A DNA stretch of 64,000 nucleotides from Callorhinus ursinus (lineage: Eukaryota > Chordata > Mammalia > Carnivora > Otariidae). Both the position numbers and the translations under genes were made by a program. Below are positions 12,181-24,624 of the stretch, in pieces. The notes under the pieces are model-generated. The model ran no database searches, was not told where the DNA came from, and saw nothing but the letters and a program-made list of their open reading frames with translations. The stretch covers positions 4,257,075 through 4,321,074 of the forward strand of contig NW_020313057.1 of the NCBI RefSeq assembly GCF_003265705.1, in the 5' to 3' direction. Numbering within the stretch: the stretch's first letter is position 1; each line of letters opens with the position of its first letter.

Positions 12181-14541
12181 TTTTTATTTTATTTTATTTT
12201 GTTTTGTTAGTCACCATACATCATTAGTTTTTGATGTAGTGATGCACGATTCATTGTTTTCGTATAACACCCAGTGCTCCATGCAGTACGTGCCCTCCTT
12301 AATACCCATCACCAGGCTAACCCATCCCCCCACCCCCCTCCCCTCTAGAACCCTCCGTTTGTTTCTCAGAGTCCATAGTCACTCATGGTTCATATCTCCC
12401 TCCGATCCCCCCACCTTCATTTTCCCCTACCTTCTCCTAATGTCCTCCCTGCTATTCCTTATGTTCCACAAATAAGTGAAACCATATGATAATTGACTTT
12501 CTCTGATTGACTTACTTCACTTAGCATCATCTCCTCCAGTCCCATCCATGTTGATGTAAAAGTTGGGTATTCATCCTTTCTGAGGGCTGAGTAATATTTC
12601 TTTGTATATATGGACCACATCTTCTTTATCCATTCCTCTGTTGAAGGGCATCTCGGCTCTTTCCACAGTTTGGCTATTGCGGCCATTGCTGCTATGAACA
12701 TTGGGGTGCATGTGGCCCTTCTTTTCACTACATCTATGTCTTTGGGGTAAATACCCAGGAGTGCCATTGCCGGGTCATAGGGTAGCTCTATTTTTAATTT
12801 TTTGAGGCACCTCCACACTGTTTTCCAAAGTGGCTGTACCAACTTGCATTCCCACCAACAGTGTAAGAGGGTTCCCCTTTCTCCACAACTTCTCCAACAT
12901 TTGTTGTTTTTTGCTTTGTCAGTTTTTGCCATTCTAACTGGTGTAAGGTAGTATCTCAATGTGGTTTTGAATTGAATTTCCCTGATGGCTAATGAGGATG
13001 AACATTTTTTCATGTGTCTGTTAGCCATTTGTATGTCTTCTTTGGAGAAGTGTCTGTTCATGTCTTTTTTTTTTTTAAGATTTTATTTATTTGAGAGAGA
13101 GAAGATGAGAGATAGAGAGCACGAGAGGGAAGAGGGTCAGAGGGAGAAGCAGACTCCCTGCTGAGCAGGGAGCCCGACGTGGGACTCGATCCCGGGACTC
13201 CAGGATCATGACCTGAGCCGAAGGCAGTCGCTTAACCAACTGAGCCACCCAGGTGCCCTGTTCATGTCTTCTGCCCATTTTTTGACTTGATTGTTTTTTG
13301 GGTGTTGAGTTTGAGAAGTTCTTTATAGATCTTGGGAATCAGTGCTTTGTCTGTAGTGTCATTTGCAAATATCTTCACCCATTCTGTGGGTTGCCTCTTT
13401 GTTTTGTTGACTGTTTCCTTTGTTGTGCAGAAGCTTTTTGTCTTGATGAAGTCCCAAAAGTTCATTTTTGCTTTTGTTTCTGTAGCCTTTGGAGATGTAT
13501 CTTGAAAGAAATTGCCGTGGCCAGTGTCAAAGAGCTTACTGCCTATGTTCTCCTCTAGGATTTTGATGGACTCCTGTCTCACATTGAGGACTTCCATCCA
13601 TTTTGAGTTTATCTTTGTGTATGGTGTTAGAGAATGGTCGAGTTTCATTCTTCTGTATATAGCTGTCCAATTTTCCCAGCACCATTTATTGAAGAGACTG
13701 TCTTTTTTCTATTGCATGTTTTTTCCTGCTTTGTCGAAGATTATTTGACCATAGAGTTGAGGGTCCATATTTGGGCTCTCTATTCCGTTCCATTGGTCTA
13801 TACGTCTGTTTTTGTGCCAGTACGATGCTGTCTTGGTGATCACTGCTTTGTAATATAGCTTGAAATCAGGCAACATGATGCCCGCAGCTTTGTTTTTCTC
13901 TTTCAGCATTTCCTTGGCGATTCGGGGTCTTTTCTGATTCCATACAAATTTTTAGGATTGTTTGTTCCAGCACTTTGAAAAATATCGTTGGAATTTTGAC
14001 CAGGATGGCATTGAAAGTATAGATTGCTCTGGGTAGCATAGACATTTTAACAATGTTTATTCTTCTGACCCATGAGCATGGAATGTTTTTCCATCTTTTT
14101 GTGTCATCTTCAATTTCTTTCATGAGTATTCTGTATGTTCCTAGAGTATAGATCATTTACCCCTTTGGTTAGGTTTATTCTGAGGGATCTTATGGTTTTT
14201 GGTGCTATTGTAAATGGAATCGATTCTCTAATTTCTCTTTCTACAGTTGCATTGTTAGTGTATAAGAAAGCAACTGGTTTCTGTGCATTGATTTTGTATC
14301 TTGCCACATTACTGAATTGCTGTATGAGTTCTAGTAATTTGGGGGTAGAGTCTTTTGGGTTTTCCACATAAAGTGTCATGTTATCTGCGAAGAGAGAGAG
14401 TTTGACTTCTTCTTTGCCAATTTGAATACATTTTATTTCTTTTTGTTGTCTGATTGCTCTTGCTAGGACTTCTAGTACTATGTTGACCAATAGTGGCGAG
14501 AGTGGGCATCCTTGACGTGTTCCTGATCTTAAGGGAAAGGA
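12181..14541 (-). mobile_element. Younger L1, 5'-truncated, exact 18-bp TSD
   Basis: Minus-strand L1 inserted in the older L1. AAAGCCATTGTTTTCTTA is found at 12163-12180 and again at 14542-14559, an exact 18-bp target duplication. It carries a 3' UTR (type with 'actacatcaaaaactaatgatg' on its sense strand) and the C-terminal half of ORF2, including a 200-residue open frame at 13061-12459 ([20 protein letters not shown]). The RT active-site box reads FADN, not FADD (in the frame 14490-14110), so a catalytic Asp is changed. A SINE splits it at 13067-13257. Confidence 0.95.
13067..13257 (-). mobile_element. SINEC-type SINE inside younger L1
   Basis: Minus-strand SINE near the young consensus. 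CTGTTCATGTCTT is duplicated exactly at 13054-13066 and 13258-13270. It post-dates the L1 insertion at 12181-14541. Confidence 0.95.
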
Positions 14542-14799
14542 AAAGCCATTGTTTTCTTATTGATCTACTGTTTAGATGATCTATTGATTTAAGTGGGGGT
14601 GTTAAGGTCCCTTACTATTATTGTGTTATTATCAATTGGTGCCTTTGTTATTAACTGTTTTTACGTATTTGAGTGCTCCCATGTTTGGTGCATAAATATT
14701 TACAATTATCATTTCTTGTTGGATTGTCCCCTTTATTATTATATAATGTCCTTCTTTGTTTCTTATTACAGTCATTGTTTTAAAGTCTGTTTTGTCATC

Positions 14800-14858
14800 T
14801 GAAACTAATGATGTACTGTATGTTGGCTAATTGAATTTAAATTAAAAAAATTACACAA
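14800..14858 (+). mobile_element. Micro-L1: only the last ~50 bp of an L1
   Basis: Plus-strand piece matching the terminal sequence of the L1 3' UTR seen at 48248-48290 (AACTAATGATGTACT followed by GGCTAATTGAATTTAAAT and an A-rich tail). AGTCTGTTTTGTC (14784-14796) and AGTCTATTTTGTC (14862-14874) look like the target duplication. It runs opposite to its minus-strand host L1. Confidence 0.8.
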
Positions 14859-15215
14859 AATAGTCTATTTTGTCTGATACAAGATCTGCTAGCCTGGCTT
14901 TCTTTTGACATCCATTTGCCTGATAAATATTTCTCCATCCGCTCATTTTCAATATGCAGGTAGCTTTAGGTCTAAAATGAGTCCCTTGTAGACAGCATGT
15001 AGATGGGTCTTTTATTTTTTTAATCCATTCTGTCACCCTTTGTCTTTTAATTGGAGCATTTAGTCCTTTTACATTCAAAGTAGCTATTGATAGATACGTA
15101 TTTATGACCATTACTTGTTTTGTGGTTGTTTCTGAAGATTTTTTCTCATCCTTTCGTGTTTTCATTAGTTATAGAGCAGGATTTTTTCTTTATTCTTTGC
15201 ATATTAATTAGTGTT

Positions 15216-15391
15216 TAAAAAAAGATTCACTTATTTTAGAGAGAGAGAGAGAGAGGGTGAGAGAGAATTTCAAGTGGATTCCCGGCTGAATGAGGAGCCT
15301 GATTAGAGGTTTGATCTCACAACCCCGAGTTCATGACCTGAGCCAAAACCAAGATTCACATGCTCAACTGACTGAGCCACCCAGGTGCCCC
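15216..15391 (-). mobile_element. SINEC-type SINE, older
   Basis: Minus-strand diverged SINE with a GGGGCACCTGGGTGGCTCAG head. The flanks TTAATTAGTGTTT (near 15204-15217) and TTATTAGTGGTTTT (near 15392-15405) form an imperfect target duplication. Confidence 0.9.
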
Positions 15392-17635
15392 TTATTAGTG
15401 GTTTTTGGTTTGTGGTTGCCATTAGGTTTTTATATTTCTGTACGTAGCAATCTATATTAAGGTGAGGGTTAAGTTTGAACCCATTGTTTATTCCTCTCCA
15501 TGTTTTTGGTATGTGGCTTCATATTTTACCACCTTTTATTTTGTGAGTACCTTGATTTTTTTTTACATAAATACTCATCCCCCCCCACTTTTGTGTTTCC
15601 TAAATTTATACTATCACTTTTGGTTTTCCTTTCCACTCAAAGAATCCCCCTTAATATTTCTTGCAGGATTGATTTAGTGGTCATGAACTCCTTTAGTTTT
15701 TGTCTGGAAAGCTCTTAATCTCTCCTTCTATTCTGTGTTATATCCTTGCTGGATAGGGTATTCAGATTTTTCCCTTTCAGCACATTGAATATATCATGCC
15801 ACTCCCTTGTACTTTGAAAGCTTCTTGTGCAAAATCCCCTGCTAGCCTTAGGGGGTTTCTCTTGTGTGTTACTTCATCTTTTGCTGCTTTTAATATTTTT
15901 TGTCGCTATATTTTGCCATTTTAATTACAGTATGTTTTGGTATGGAACTGCTTTTGTTCATTTTGTCGGGGGGGGGGCGTTCTGTGTGCCTCTAGATCTG
16001 GATATCTGATTCCTTCCCCAGATAAGGGAAGTTTTCAGCTATTATTTCTTCAAAGAAATTCTCCAGCTCCTTTTCTCCCTCTTCTTTGGGGACTCCTATA
16101 ATGAGGATGTTATTACATTTGATGGAGTCAGTCACTGAGTTGCCTAAGTATTCTCATTTTGCATAATTTTTTTTTTCCTCTTTTGTTCATCTTGATTACT
16201 TTCCATTATTCTGTTTCCTTGGTCATTAATTTATTTCTCTGCTTCTTCCAGTCTGCTATTCTTTCCGCCAAGCATGTTTCTCATTTTGTTGATTAACTCT
16301 TTTATCTCTGCTCTTATTTCTTGTCTCTGTGTTAACTGGTCTCAGTGATGCCTTCCACTCTTTTCTCAAGCCCAGTGAGTATCTTCTTGATCATTACTTT
16401 AAAGTCTCTATCAGGCATATTACTTAGATCTGTTTCACATAGGTCTCTGGTTGTGGTTCTATCCTGGTCTTTCATTTGGGACAAATTCCTCTGTCTTCTC
16501 ATTTTGTCTAAGTCTTCGTGCCTGCTTCTTTGTCAGCAAAGTCAGCTACCTCTCCTGAGAGTAATGGCTTTATGAAGAAGGAATCCTGTAGTGCCCTGCT
16601 GTATAGTGTCCCTTGTTCCTCACAGCCTGGCACTTCAGGGAGTATCTCCAGTGTGTGCTGTGTGCACTCTATTTAGTCCTTGTTCCTTTATCTTTCAGGC
16701 CAGCCATCTTCAGAGGCTCTATTTGTGGGCAGTGTTCGGTCCCTGGCCTGAATGTGGCAATTTTTAACTAGCTGTGTTCTGGTCTGCTTGTGAAATGAAA
16801 TCTGTCCCCACCACTTCCAGAACTGAGGTCCTGCAAAGCTCCTAGGTCAGGAGACATGGTGTGGGGTAAGGGTTTGGGTTGATCTTCTGGAAGATAGGGC
16901 CTGCCATGCTGGGACTAAAGCAGTCATGACTGGGAAGGGCACTTCCACTGGAGTGGGTTGGGGGGAGGCTTGGTGTAAGCAAATTAGGCAGCTAATGTCT
17001 GCTCTACACTGATTCCTGCAGGTGGTCCTGTGGTTATGCTGAGGGGCTGGGGAAGGAAATGGCACCTGCCGGTTCCTTTGTTCCTTGGGAGGGGTCTCCC
17101 CATGAATGCTGCTTCTCTGGGACATACTCAGAGATGCACAAATAACCTTCCCACTGTGTTCCCAGATGGTCTTCAGATCAGTTTCCATGCTGTATGCTGT
17201 GGGCTGTTTGCCCTTCCTTCTCTCCAAGAGCAGCCCCAGCGCACTCTGGGCTCTCCCCAAGCAAAGCCCACTGACCTTTAAAACTCCAGACTTTAAGCCC
17301 CACTGGTTGCCAAAAGTCAGAAAACGTGGCCTCTCGCACTTTCTAAGCCACTTGCTATGGGGATTACTTTCCCCTATGCGCTCCTGTCTTTTACCCTTCT
17401 CCATGACTGCAGTGACCACGATCTGTTTCTCTCCCAAACCGTGTTTCTGCCCTTTCCACCTTCTTCGATGTGGCCTCTTCTCCACCTGTAGTTGTGGAGT
17501 TTGTTCTGCCAGTTTTCAGGTTGGTTTCTGGGGTATGTAGGATGATTTGATATAGTTACATAGTTGTATTCTTGGGTTGGGCAAAGCTTAGGGTCCTCTT
17601 ATTCTGCTGCCATCTTCCCTTCTCCTTTAATACAC

Positions 17636-19149
17636 TTTTATCTTTTCGCTGCTCAGCTTGATTGCTTTCCATTACTCTGTCTTCCAGCAAGCTGATCCAT
17701 TCTTCTGCGTCCTCTAATCTGTTGTTGATTCCCTCTAGTGTACTTTTCATTTCCGTTAGTGTATTCTTTGGCTCTGTTTTATATTGTCTCTGTTGAAGTG
17801 CTCACTGAGTTTATCCACTCTTCCCTCAAGTCCAGTGAGTATCTTTATGACCATCACTTTGAACTTTTTATCAACCAGATTGTTTGTTTCTTTTAGCTCT
17901 TTTACTGTGATTTTGTCTTTTTTTTTTTTCATTTGAGATACTTGCCTCTGTCTCATTTTGTCTAACTCTCTTTGTTTGTTTTTATGTATTAGGTAGGCCA
18001 ACTAAGTTTTTGAAAGTAGTGGCTTTATGTATATGGAATCCTATAGTGCCCTGTGGTCCAGGTCCCTCTGGTCACTAGAGCCAGGTACTCCAGGGATGTC
18101 CCCTGTGTGGGCTGTGTATGCTCTCTGGTTGTGGCTGAACCATGATTGATGTGAGCATGCTCATAAGTGGAGCTGGCCCTCAGCTCAGCTCGCTGCACTG
18201 ACCCACTTTATATGCCATGGGCCCACTGGTGTACATGTCTCACTCCCTATGTGCAAAGTAGAGGCTGGGCTGACTGGTGGGGGGAGGGGGTTCGCACTTA
18301 ACCAGCCTGGGTGTCTGCACTTACCACTAGGATGGCTGTGAGTGTACTGATGAGTAGGGCTTGCTCCCTGCACAGTCAATGAGAGGCTTGACTGCGGGAG
18401 CTGTGGGTGTAGTGGTGTGTGGTGTTAGCTACCCCCCACCTCAGGACCAGAGTCACTGGCCTGGAGAGGTGCCAGTCCCATGCTGGGCTGCCTGCTGGGT
18501 GTGGTGGGGCAGGAGTCATTTTGGAGGACTGACTGCTGGGGTGGGGTTTGCAGTGACAGCCAGTGTTAACACTCTCCAAGTGTCAGGCTGTCTAGGCTGG
18601 GGGAGGGCAAGAAAAACAGTACCTGTCAGCACTTTTGTTCCTGGAGAAATCTCCTGCAGATGGCTGCACTTCTGGCATCCGATTAGTCAACAAATCCTTT
18701 CCACGTATATCCTAGGTGCTTTTCAAACTGTGTTTGGGCAGAGTTAGTGGGAATGCTGGCTGTTTAAGGGTGGGAACTCGGTTTCCTATCACCCTTAGGT
18801 GCTCTTAGAGTTAAGAACCACTGACTTTCAATGCCAGACCTTATGGGGACTTGTTTTCCTAGTGTGAGTCCCTAGGCCAGGTGGTTAGTAATGCCCCATG
18901 TGGGGTGTGATCCCCTCTCTTTTCTATGTTTGTGATATTCCTTACTGTTGTGGTTGGTAGCACCAGAGGTTTAGTTCCTGACTGCATTCCTACCCCTTCT
19001 TAACCTTTTCCATGTGGCCTTCTCTCTACAACTAGCTGTGGAGGATCTGCTTTGCCTGTTTTCAGGGAGAGTTAAAATACATGTAGTTGTGTCTGTGGGA
19101 CAAGTTGAGCTCAGGATCCTCATACTCCACCATCTACCCAGTCTACCCT
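17636..19149 (-). mobile_element. L1 5' part: ORF1 relic plus 5' UTR
   Basis: Second L1 5' region in the same direction. ORF1 relics (frames 17750-17556 and 18001-17756, with coiled-coil-like segments ITVKELKETNN and NNRLEDAEEWISLLEDRV) are followed from about 18000 by a GC-rich 5' UTR to about 19145. The 3' part of this element is absent, and its ORF1 abuts the 5' end of the previous L1. The open frames in the 5' UTR (18185-18750) look spurious. Confidence 0.75.
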
Positions 19150-20985
19150 AGGTGGTTTGTTCATTTTGTTCATGGTTCTTCTGTGCAGAAGCTTTTTGGT
19201 TTGATGGAGTCCCAGTTATTTACTTTTGGTTTTGTTGCTTTTTTGTTTTGGTGTTAAATCCGAAAATTCATTGCCAAGACCAGTGCCTAGGAGCTTAGCC
19301 TTTATGTGTTCTTTTAGGAGTTTTAGGTTTTTCAGGTCTTCCATTCAAATATTTTAATTCATTTTGAGTGAATTTTGTGTATGGTGTAAGATGGGGGTCC
19401 AGTTTTCTCAGCACCCTTTATCAAAGAAACTGTCTTCTCCCCATTGTATATTCTTTTCTCCCTGTTGTAAATTAATTGATTGTATATGCAGGGGTTTGTT
19501 TCTGGACTCTGTTTTATTGATCTGTGTCTGATTTTATGCAAGTATCATACTATTTGATTACTGTAGTTTTGTGATATAGTATGAAATTAGGAAGTGTGTT
19601 GTCTCATCTTTGTTGCTCAGAATTGCTTTGGTTATTCAGGGACTTTTGTGGTTACATACAGACTTTATGATTATTCCATTTCTGTGAAAAATTCCATTAG
19701 AATTTAGGTAGGGGTTGTATTTAATTTTAGTTTTTTGGTGTACAGGTCTTTTACCTTTTTGGTTAAATTTATTCCTAGATTTTATATGCTCTGGTGCAGT
19801 TGTAAATGGGTTTTCTTAATTTCTATTTCTGATAGTTTATTAGAGTGGGGAGACACAGCTGATTTTAATATATTTGTCTCTTGCAATTTTACAGAACTAT
19901 TTTACTCTACCAGTTTTTTTGTGGAGTTTTAGGATTTTCTAAATGTAATACCATGTCCTTTGTAAACAGAGACAGTTTTACTTTTTCTACTCCAATTGGA
20001 ATACCTTTTCTTTTTGTCTAATTGCTGTAGCTAGGATTTAAAAGTGGTGAGAGTAGAGTAGGCAACCCTATCTTGTTATTCATCTTAGGGGGAAATCTTT
20101 TAGCATTTCACCACTGAGTATGGTGTTAGCCGTAAGCTTCTCATGTATGGCCTTTATTATGTTAAGGTACAGTCCTTCTATAACACTGAGAGTTTTCATC
20201 ATGAAGGGATGTTAAATTTTGTCAATTTCTTGTTCTGCATTGATTGAGATGATCATATGGTTTTTATCCTTCATTTTGTTAATGTGGTGTATCACACTGA
20301 TGGATTTACAGATGTTGAACTGCCTTTGCATCCTTTAAATAAATCCTATTTGATTGTGGTGTATGATCTTATGTTTAATTTCATTTGCTAATAATTTGTT
20401 GAGGGTTTTTTTCCTATATGTTCATCAGGGATATTGACCTATAATTTGTTTTCTGTAGTGACCTTGTCAGATTTTGATATCAAGATAATTGATAGTCTTA
20501 TAAAATGAATTTGCAAGGTTTGCACAAGGAGTGGTATTAATATTTCTTTAAATGTTTGGTAGAATTCATCACTGAAGCATTCTGCTTCTGGACTTTTTTT
20601 GGGCAGGTTTTTGATTTACAGAGGACTGATTCAATCTCTTTACTAGTAATCTGTTCAGATTCTCTATTTATTCTTGAATCACTCTTGGTAGGTTTTATGT
20701 TTCTGGGAATTTATCCATTTTTTTTAATTGTCCAGTTTCTGTGGTAAAAGTTGTAACTTCTCTTTGATTTCTGGTCTAGTCTGTTTGTTTCACTAATCTT
20801 TTTTGTTTTTTTATTCTCCTTTTTTTTCTGGTCTGATCTGTATTATTTCCTTCCTTTCACTAACTTTGCACTTTGTATTTTCTTCCTTTCCTAGTTGCTT
20901 GAAGTGTAAAGGTTGTTTATTTGAATTTCTTGTTTCTCAGATTGTACTGCATTCTGTAAGTTTTGGTATGTTGTATTTTTTTGTT

Positions 20986-21397
20986 TTAATTTTTTTAATT
21001 AACATATGAAGTATTATTTGTTTCAAGGGTACAGGTCTGTGATTCAACAGTCTTACACAATTCACAGTGCTCACCATAGTACCTACCCTCCCAAATGTCC
21101 ATCACCCAGCTACCCCATCCCTCCCACCCCCCTCCCCTCCAGCGACCCTCAGTTTGTTTCCTGAGTTAAGAGTCTCTTATGGTTTGTCTCCCTCTCCGGT
21201 TTCATCTTGTTTCATTTTTCCCTCCCTTCCCCTATGATCCTCTGTCTTGTGTCTCAAATTCCTCATATCAGCGAGATCATAGGATACTTGTCTTCCTCTG
21301 ATTGACTTATTTTGCTTAGCATAATACCCTCTATTTCCTTCCACATCATTGCAAATGGCAGGAGTTCATTTTTTTTTTTGGTGGCTGCATAATATTC

Positions 21398-21439
<42 letters not shown>

Positions 21440-23300
21440 CACATCTTTATTCATTCATCTGTTGATGGACATCTTGGCTCTTTCCATAGTTTGGCTATTG
21501 TGAACATTGCTGCTCTAAACATTGGGGTGCACATGCCCCTTCAGATCACTACATTTGTATCGTTGGGGTAAATACTCGGTAGTGCAATTGCTGGGTCATA
21601 GGGTAGCTCTATTTTCAAATTTTGAGGAACCTCCATATTGTTTTCCAGAGTGGCTGCACCAGCTTGCATTCCCACCAACAGTGTAGGGGCGTTCCCCTTT
21701 CTCCGCATCCTCGCCAACATCTGTCGTTTCCTGACTTGTTAATTTTAGCCATTCTGACGGGTGTGAGGTGGTATCTCATTGAGGTTTTGATTTGGATTTC
21801 CCTGATGCCGAGCGATGTTGAGCACTTTTTCATGTGTCTGTTGGCCATTTGGATGTCTTCTTTGCAGAGATGTCTGTTCATGTCTTCTGCCCATTTCTTG
21901 ATTGGATTGTTTGTTCTTTGGGTGTTGAGTTTGATAAGTTCTTTATAGATTTTGGATACTAGCCCTTTATCTGATATGTCATTTGCAAATATCTTCTCCC
22001 ATTCTGTCAGTTGTCTTTTGATTTTGTTGACTGTTTCCTTTGCTGTACAAAAGCTTTTTATCTTGATGAAGTCCCGATAGTTCATTTTTGCCCTGGCTTC
22101 CCTTGCCTTTGGCGATGTTTCTAGGAAGAAGTTGCTGCAGCTGAGGTCGAAGAGGTTGCTGCCTGTGGTGTTCTCCTCAAGGATTTTGATGGATTCTTGT
22201 CTCACATTTAGGTCTTTCATCCATTTGGAGTCTATTTTTGTGTGTGGTGTAAGGAAATGGTCCAGTTTCATTCTTCTGCATGTGGCTGTCCAATTTTCCC
22301 AACATCATTTGTTGAAGAGACTGTCTTTTTTCCATTGGACATTCTTTCCTGCTTTGTCAAAGACGAGTTGACCATAGAGTTGAGGGTCCATTTCTGGGCT
22401 CTCGATTCTGTTCCATTGATCTATGTGTCTGTTTTGTGCCAGTACCATACTGTCTTGATGATGACAACTTTGTAATAGAGCCTGAAGTCCGGAATTGTGA
22501 TGCCACCTGGTTTGTTTTCTTTTTCAGCATTCCTCTGGCTATTCTTTTCTGGTTCCATACAAATTTTAGGATTGTTCCATTTCTTTGAAAAAAAGTTGAT
22601 GGCATTTTGATGGGGATTGCATTGAATGTGTAGATTGCTCTAGGTAGCATAGACATTTTCACAATATTTTTTCTTCCAATCCATGAGCATGGAACGTTTT
22701 CCATTTCTTTGTGTCTTCCTCAATTTCTTTCATGAGTATTCTATAGTTTTCTGAGTATAGATTCTTTGCCTCTTTGGTTAGATTTATTCCTAGGTATCTC
22801 ATGGTTTTGGGTGCAATTGTAAATGGGATTGACTCCTTAATTTCTCTTTCTTCTGTCTTGTTGTTGCTGTATAGAAATGCACCTGATTTCTGTGCATTGA
22901 TTTTATATCCTGCCAATTTACTGCATTCCTGTATGAGGTCTAGCAGTTTTGGGGTGGAGTCTTTTGGGTTTTCCACATAAAGTATCATATCATCTGCAAA
23001 GACTGAGAGTTTGACTTCTTCTTTGCTGATTCTCATGCCTTTTATTTCTTTTTGTTGTCTGATTGCTGTGGCTAAGACTTCTACTATGTTGAATAGCAGT
23101 GGTGAGAGTGGACATCCCTGCCGCATTCCTGACCTTAGGGGGAAAGCTCTCAGTTTTTCCCCATTGAGAATGATATTCGCTGTGGGTTTTTCATAGATGG
23201 CTTTTATGATATTGAGGTATGTACCCTCTATCCCTACACTGTGAAGAGTTTGAGTCAAGAAAGGATGCTGTACTTTGTCAAATGCTTTTTCTGCTGTTTT
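20986..23300 (-). mobile_element. Younger L1, 5'-truncated
   Basis: Minus-strand L1 with a 3' UTR at 20986-21290 (sense ending 'aaacaaataatacttcatatg') and ORF2 C-terminal two thirds. Three open frames cover it: 23345-22659 (RT, with intact box [10 protein letters not shown]), 22704-22357 and 22271-21615. Frame changes separate them, so it is dead. The 5' junction is near 23300, where RT sequence ([12 protein letters not shown]) meets older L1. I could not define a clean target duplication, and about 80 bp of host L1 seem missing at the junction. Confidence 0.85.
21401..21437. repeat. (TG)18 microsatellite inside L1 ORF2 end
   Basis: A pure TG run replaces the short TGTGTATATA motif of the L1 ORF2 end. 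It gives a HTHTHT run in the minus-strand frame 21454-21263. Confidence 0.98.
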
Positions 23301-24624
23301 GATTACTTGTTTGATCCACTGGTCAGGAGCATGTTTAGTCTCCACATATTTGTAAATTTTCCAATTTTCTTCTTGTAATTAATACCATTTTCGTCAGAAA
23401 AACAGCTTGATATGTGGATTTCAGTTTTCTAATTAAGATATGTGATGTGATGCCTAATATAGGATCGATCATGGAGAGTGTTCTATGTGCATTTCAGAAG
23501 AATGTGTATTCTGCTGTTTCTGGATGAAAGAGTCTGTATGTATCCATTAAGTCCATCTGGCTTAACATGTAGTTTAAGTACAATCTATTAATTTTTGATG
23601 GAGGGATAGTAAAGTCCCTTATTGTATGACTGTCTATTTCTCTCTTTAGGTCTATTAATATCTCCTTTATATATTTAGGTGCTCCTCTATAGGGTACCCA
23701 AATATTTGCAAATGTCATATCCCTTTGATGAATTGATTCCCTTATCATTATATCATGATCTGTGTTTATTATAGCCTTTCTCTTAGTCTATTTTTCTGAT
23801 AACCGTGTAGCTACCCTGGCTTTCCTTTAGTTTCTATTTGCATGGATGTTCTTTTCCATCCTTTCACCCTCGGTCTTTGTGTTTTCAAAGCTGAAGTGAG
23901 TCTTTTGTAGGCAGCATATAGATGGGTCATGTGTTTGATCCATTAAACCATTCCTTTTGATTGGATCATTTAGACTATTTACATTTAATAATTGATAGAT
24001 ATGTACTTATTGCGATTTTGTTAATGGTTTGCTGGTTGTTTTGTAATTCCTTTATCCCTTGCTTTTCCTAGTGCTCTCTTTGTTATTTGATGATTTTCTG
24101 TAGTAGTATGCTTAGAAACCTTTATCTTGTATATCTACTATAGGTTTTTGCTTTGTAGTTACCATGAAATCTATATAAAACAACTTATTAAACAGTAATT
24201 TAAAGATCATAGAACTTATTTTTGAAAGCATTCTAAAGCTCCACATTTTAACTCTCCCCTTCCATTTTGTTTTTGATGTCACAATTTGCAACATCTTTTT
24301 ATCCATTAACATATATGTGTATAGTTATTTTTACTACTTTTGTTTTTTAACCTTCATACTGGCATTATAAGTGATTAACCCACTGCCTTTATAACATTAC
24401 ATTATTTTGAATTTTAGTATATATTTACCTTTACTGGTGAGATTTATACCTGCATATGGTGTTATGCTTTTTTTTTTCAGCTTTAATATTTCTTGAAAGG
24501 TGGGTCTAGTGCTGATGAATTCCTTTTGCTTTTGCTTCTCTGGAAAACGCTCAGTTCTGAAGGATAGTTTTACTGGGTAGGGTATTCTGGGTGGGCAGTT
24601 TTTTCTTTCCACTCTTTATATCTA

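Larger units (their letters stand above)
8269..17635 (-). mobile_element. Old near-full-length L1, 3' end to 5' UTR
   Basis: Minus-strand L1. The 3' UTR is at 8269-8480, ORF2 at about 8560-15100 (the endonuclease start motif TLNVKGLNAPIKRQR is readable near 15060), ORF1 at about 15500-16560, and a GC-richer 5' UTR from about 16560 to 17635. Stops and frameshifts break every ORF. It is interrupted by SINEs at 10749-10916, 11164-11368 and 15216-15391, a younger L1 (12181-14541) and a tiny plus-strand L1 end at about 14800-14858. The open frames in the 5' UTR part (16.8-17.5 kb) are not protein-like. Confidence 0.85.

Noticed and set aside
16847..17540. Open frames of 144-212 residues on both strands
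   Set aside because: They lie in a GC-richer L1 5' UTR; length is explained by composition, and no homologous domain is visible.
22659..23345. 228-residue RT frame with an intact FADD box, as a possible active reverse transcriptase
   Set aside because: It is a 5'-truncated L1 piece without endonuclease or promoter, and its first residues come from the fusion with older L1.
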